Below are positions 62,486-64,000 of a stretch of DNA of 64,000 nt, piece by piece. The position numbers and the translations under genes are program-made. The notes beneath the pieces are model-generated. The model saw nothing but the letters and a program-made list of their open reading frames with translations, searched no databases and was not told the origin of the DNA. The DNA lies in contig NZ_CABFVD010000001.1 in the NCBI RefSeq assembly GCF_902143515.1, positions 620,001 to 684,000 of the forward strand. The letters are read 5' to 3'. How positions within the stretch are numbered: the stretch's first letter is position 1; each line of letters opens with the position of its first letter. Source of the DNA: Hathewaya massiliensis (GTDB lineage Bacteria; Bacillota; Clostridia; Clostridiales; Clostridiaceae).

Positions 62486-64000
62486 TTATTCACAAATTGA
62501 TATGTATGCTTCAGCATTATCCACAATCTCTTGTGGATATCCCACCATTCTTAATATCCTTATAGCATTTTTAGTTGGGGATATTCCTTCCTTAATTAAA
62601 TAATCAAATTTTAATTCATTTCCTTCAACTTCCTCCCTAAAATAATAGGAGTTATATCTATCCTTTAGAAGTTTAGGAAGTTCTAAATCGTGAGTTGCTA
62701 CGGCTACTAAGGTGTTATGACTACTAAAATATTTTAATATCTCCTTTGCAGCACTAACACGTTCTACGGGGTTTGTACCTCTAAATATCTCATCTATAAG
62801 GCTTAAAGTTGGAACCTTTTCTTCATCTGAATTTATTATTCTTAGTAATGCCTCAACTTCTCCAAAATAATAACTCTTTCCACTTGCTAAATTATCTTCA
62901 GGACTTATTGAGGTTATAATCTTAAAGTAACTTCCTTCATAGCTTTCAGCATTACACATATATATAGTTTGAGCTAACAAGGCATTAACCCCTAAGGTTC
63001 TTAAAAAGGTAGATTTTCCTGACATATTAGATCCTGTAAGTATTATTCCTTTATTAATCATCTCTATAGAATTTGGAACTGGATTCTCTATTATAGGATG
63101 CGCAATGTTCTTAGTTTTAAGAACCTTACCTTCTTCTTTTAAAATAGGTTTAGTATATCTTTCTCCATACTGCTTTCTAAAAGAAGCTATAGAAATTATA
63201 GCATCTAACTCCCCTAAAATCTTATAAATTTCTTTTAATTCCTTTTGGTACTTGTTTATTTCATCTACTGTAGAAAGATAATCTCTTTCCCTTACCAAAA
63301 ATACTAAATTAAAATACTCCATAACTTCATCTAAACCTTTTATTTGGATAAGTGAATATGTATTTTTAAAAATTTTCATGGTCTTATTGCATTTTTCTTC
63401 CAATTTAGATTTATAACTACAAATTTCGTCTACATTAAGTTTACTTATGTTTTTCCCAACTTTAATCATTCTACCTAAGGTAGACATTGCTGTAATTTTA
63501 TAATTTAACTTTCCTTCAGCCTTATAATGAATAATACCATTCAAAAAGGTGGACATAAGTAGATACATAGTAAATTTACTTTTAATCCCATAAATATAAA
63601 TTAAAACTCCTAAAACTATGGGAATTAAGGCTAATATATTGCATACAATCTTTAAAATTCTGTTTCCCTCTAATTTGTTAAAAAAAAGCTCAACAGCTCC
63701 AGTATCTCTTACATCTAGTTTGCTTAACTCTAAAAGTAACTTTTCCCTTGCCTCTTGATTATCTTTAAAAGAATCTATAATGCTATCTCTTTCTTTTAAA
63801 GCTTTTTCTTTTAAAAAGGGTCTTCTTAATATGTTATATAAAGCTTGTTTACCACAAAAGGAAAAGGTTCTATCTAGTTTTGAATAAACCTCATTCATAT
63901 TTAAATCTTCCCAAGTCTGATCATCTATGTAGAAAGTTTTTCCCTCTTTATCTTCCTCTTCCTCTTTTAAATAATCAAATAACACCCTTATATTTTTAAA
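62486..64000 (-). CDS. MutS-family ATPase, 5' end beyond the window
   Basis: The frame is open to the right edge, so at least 504 residues are seen and the true start lies outside. The C-terminal MutS ATPase core is clear: Walker A TGSNMSGKSTFLRTL, EDNLASGKSYYFGEVEALL, Walker B TLSLIDEIFRGTNPVER and THDLELPKLL. Two hydrophobic segments (about 110-145) precede a coiled-coil lever region, a layout found in small membrane-linked MutS-related proteins of clostridia rather than mismatch-repair MutS or MutS2 (no Smr nuclease). The function is unknown. Confidence 0.85.
   Translation of the reverse strand, partial: FKNIRVLFDYLKEEEEDKEGKTFYIDDQTWEDLNMNEVYSKLDRTFSFCGKQALYNILRRPFLKEKALKERDSIIDSFKDNQEAREKLLLELSKLDVRDTGAVELFFNKLEGNRILKIVCNILALIPIVLGVLIYIYGIKSKFTMYLLMSTFLNGIIHYKAEGKLNYKITAMSTLGRMIKVGKNISKLNVDEICSYKSKLEEKCNKTMKIFKNTYSLIQIKGLDEVMEYFNLVFLVRERDYLSTVDEINKYQKELKEIYKILGELDAIISIASFRKQYGERYTKPILKEEGKVLKTKNIAHPIIENPVPNSIEMINKGIILTGSNMSGKSTFLRTLGVNALLAQTIYMCNAESYEGSYFKIITSISPEDNLASGKSYYFGEVEALLRIINSDEEKVPTLSLIDEIFRGTNPVERVSAAKEILKYFSSHNTLVAVATHDLELPKLLKDRYNSYYFREEVEGNELKFDYLIKEGISPTKNAIRILRMVGYPQEIVDNAEAYISICE

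Overview
The window is low-GC DNA from a Clostridium. Shine-Dalgarno sites are strong, nearly every gene lies on the minus strand (transcription runs right to left), and there are spore-coat-like genes, SecA2-type accessory secretion and a large surface-protein island. The S-layer gene organisation matches one described in Clostridium tetani, so C. tetani or a close relative is my best guess from gene content alone.

Layout from high to low coordinates (direction of transcription). 64000-60700: a MutS-like ATPase cut by the window edge, then an HgcA/HgcB-like pair (corrinoid protein plus ferredoxin). Each of the pair has an in-frame UGA at an expected cysteine. Next come a 5'-nucleotidase-like HAD enzyme, four small genes that look like spore exosporium/coat proteins (three are Cys-bearing paralogs), a chemoreceptor and an Rrf2 regulator. 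54500-33000: a long envelope-polysaccharide island. It holds an MBOAT/SGNH acyl-transfer pair, an initiating sugar-phosphate transferase, UDP-galactopyranose mutase, ribitol-phosphate precursor enzymes and a teichoic-acid-type polymerase, many glycosyltransferases, two flippases, two polymerases/ligases and rmlA-C-B. rmlD and a sugar nucleotidyltransferase lie at the far left of the window.

32700-26690 is the most striking locus. An S-layer-type gene is followed at its stop codon by an ORF-less group II intron. The sequence shows a GUGCG 5' motif, a domain V with a GAAA tetraloop and two-base bulge, and a domain VI. A second free-standing domain V/VI lies about 1.4 kb downstream. Each domain V/VI is followed by an acceptor (GGGAT/AGCGAA) that opens an in-frame exon. 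If the 5' splice site is placed 8 nt upstream of GUGCG it falls exactly before the stop codon, so splicing would give 818 (unspliced), 1059 or 1189 aa surface proteins. Degenerate domain-V-like copies occur in four more places, three of them in leaders of other surface genes.

26600-6100: a surface-protein island. It has a BspA-type leucine-rich-repeat giant, another MBOAT/SGNH pair, a zinc-ribbon/TPR membrane protein, and several secreted proteins that share one N-terminal module of about 170 residues with the S-layer protein. One of these is split by an IS element with a 7-bp target duplication. An M6 immune-inhibitor-A-type metalloprotease follows. 6000-1350: SecA2, a SLAP-type S-layer assembly protein and an unknown partner, presumably the export machinery for these proteins. 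I saw no tRNA, rRNA or CRISPR.
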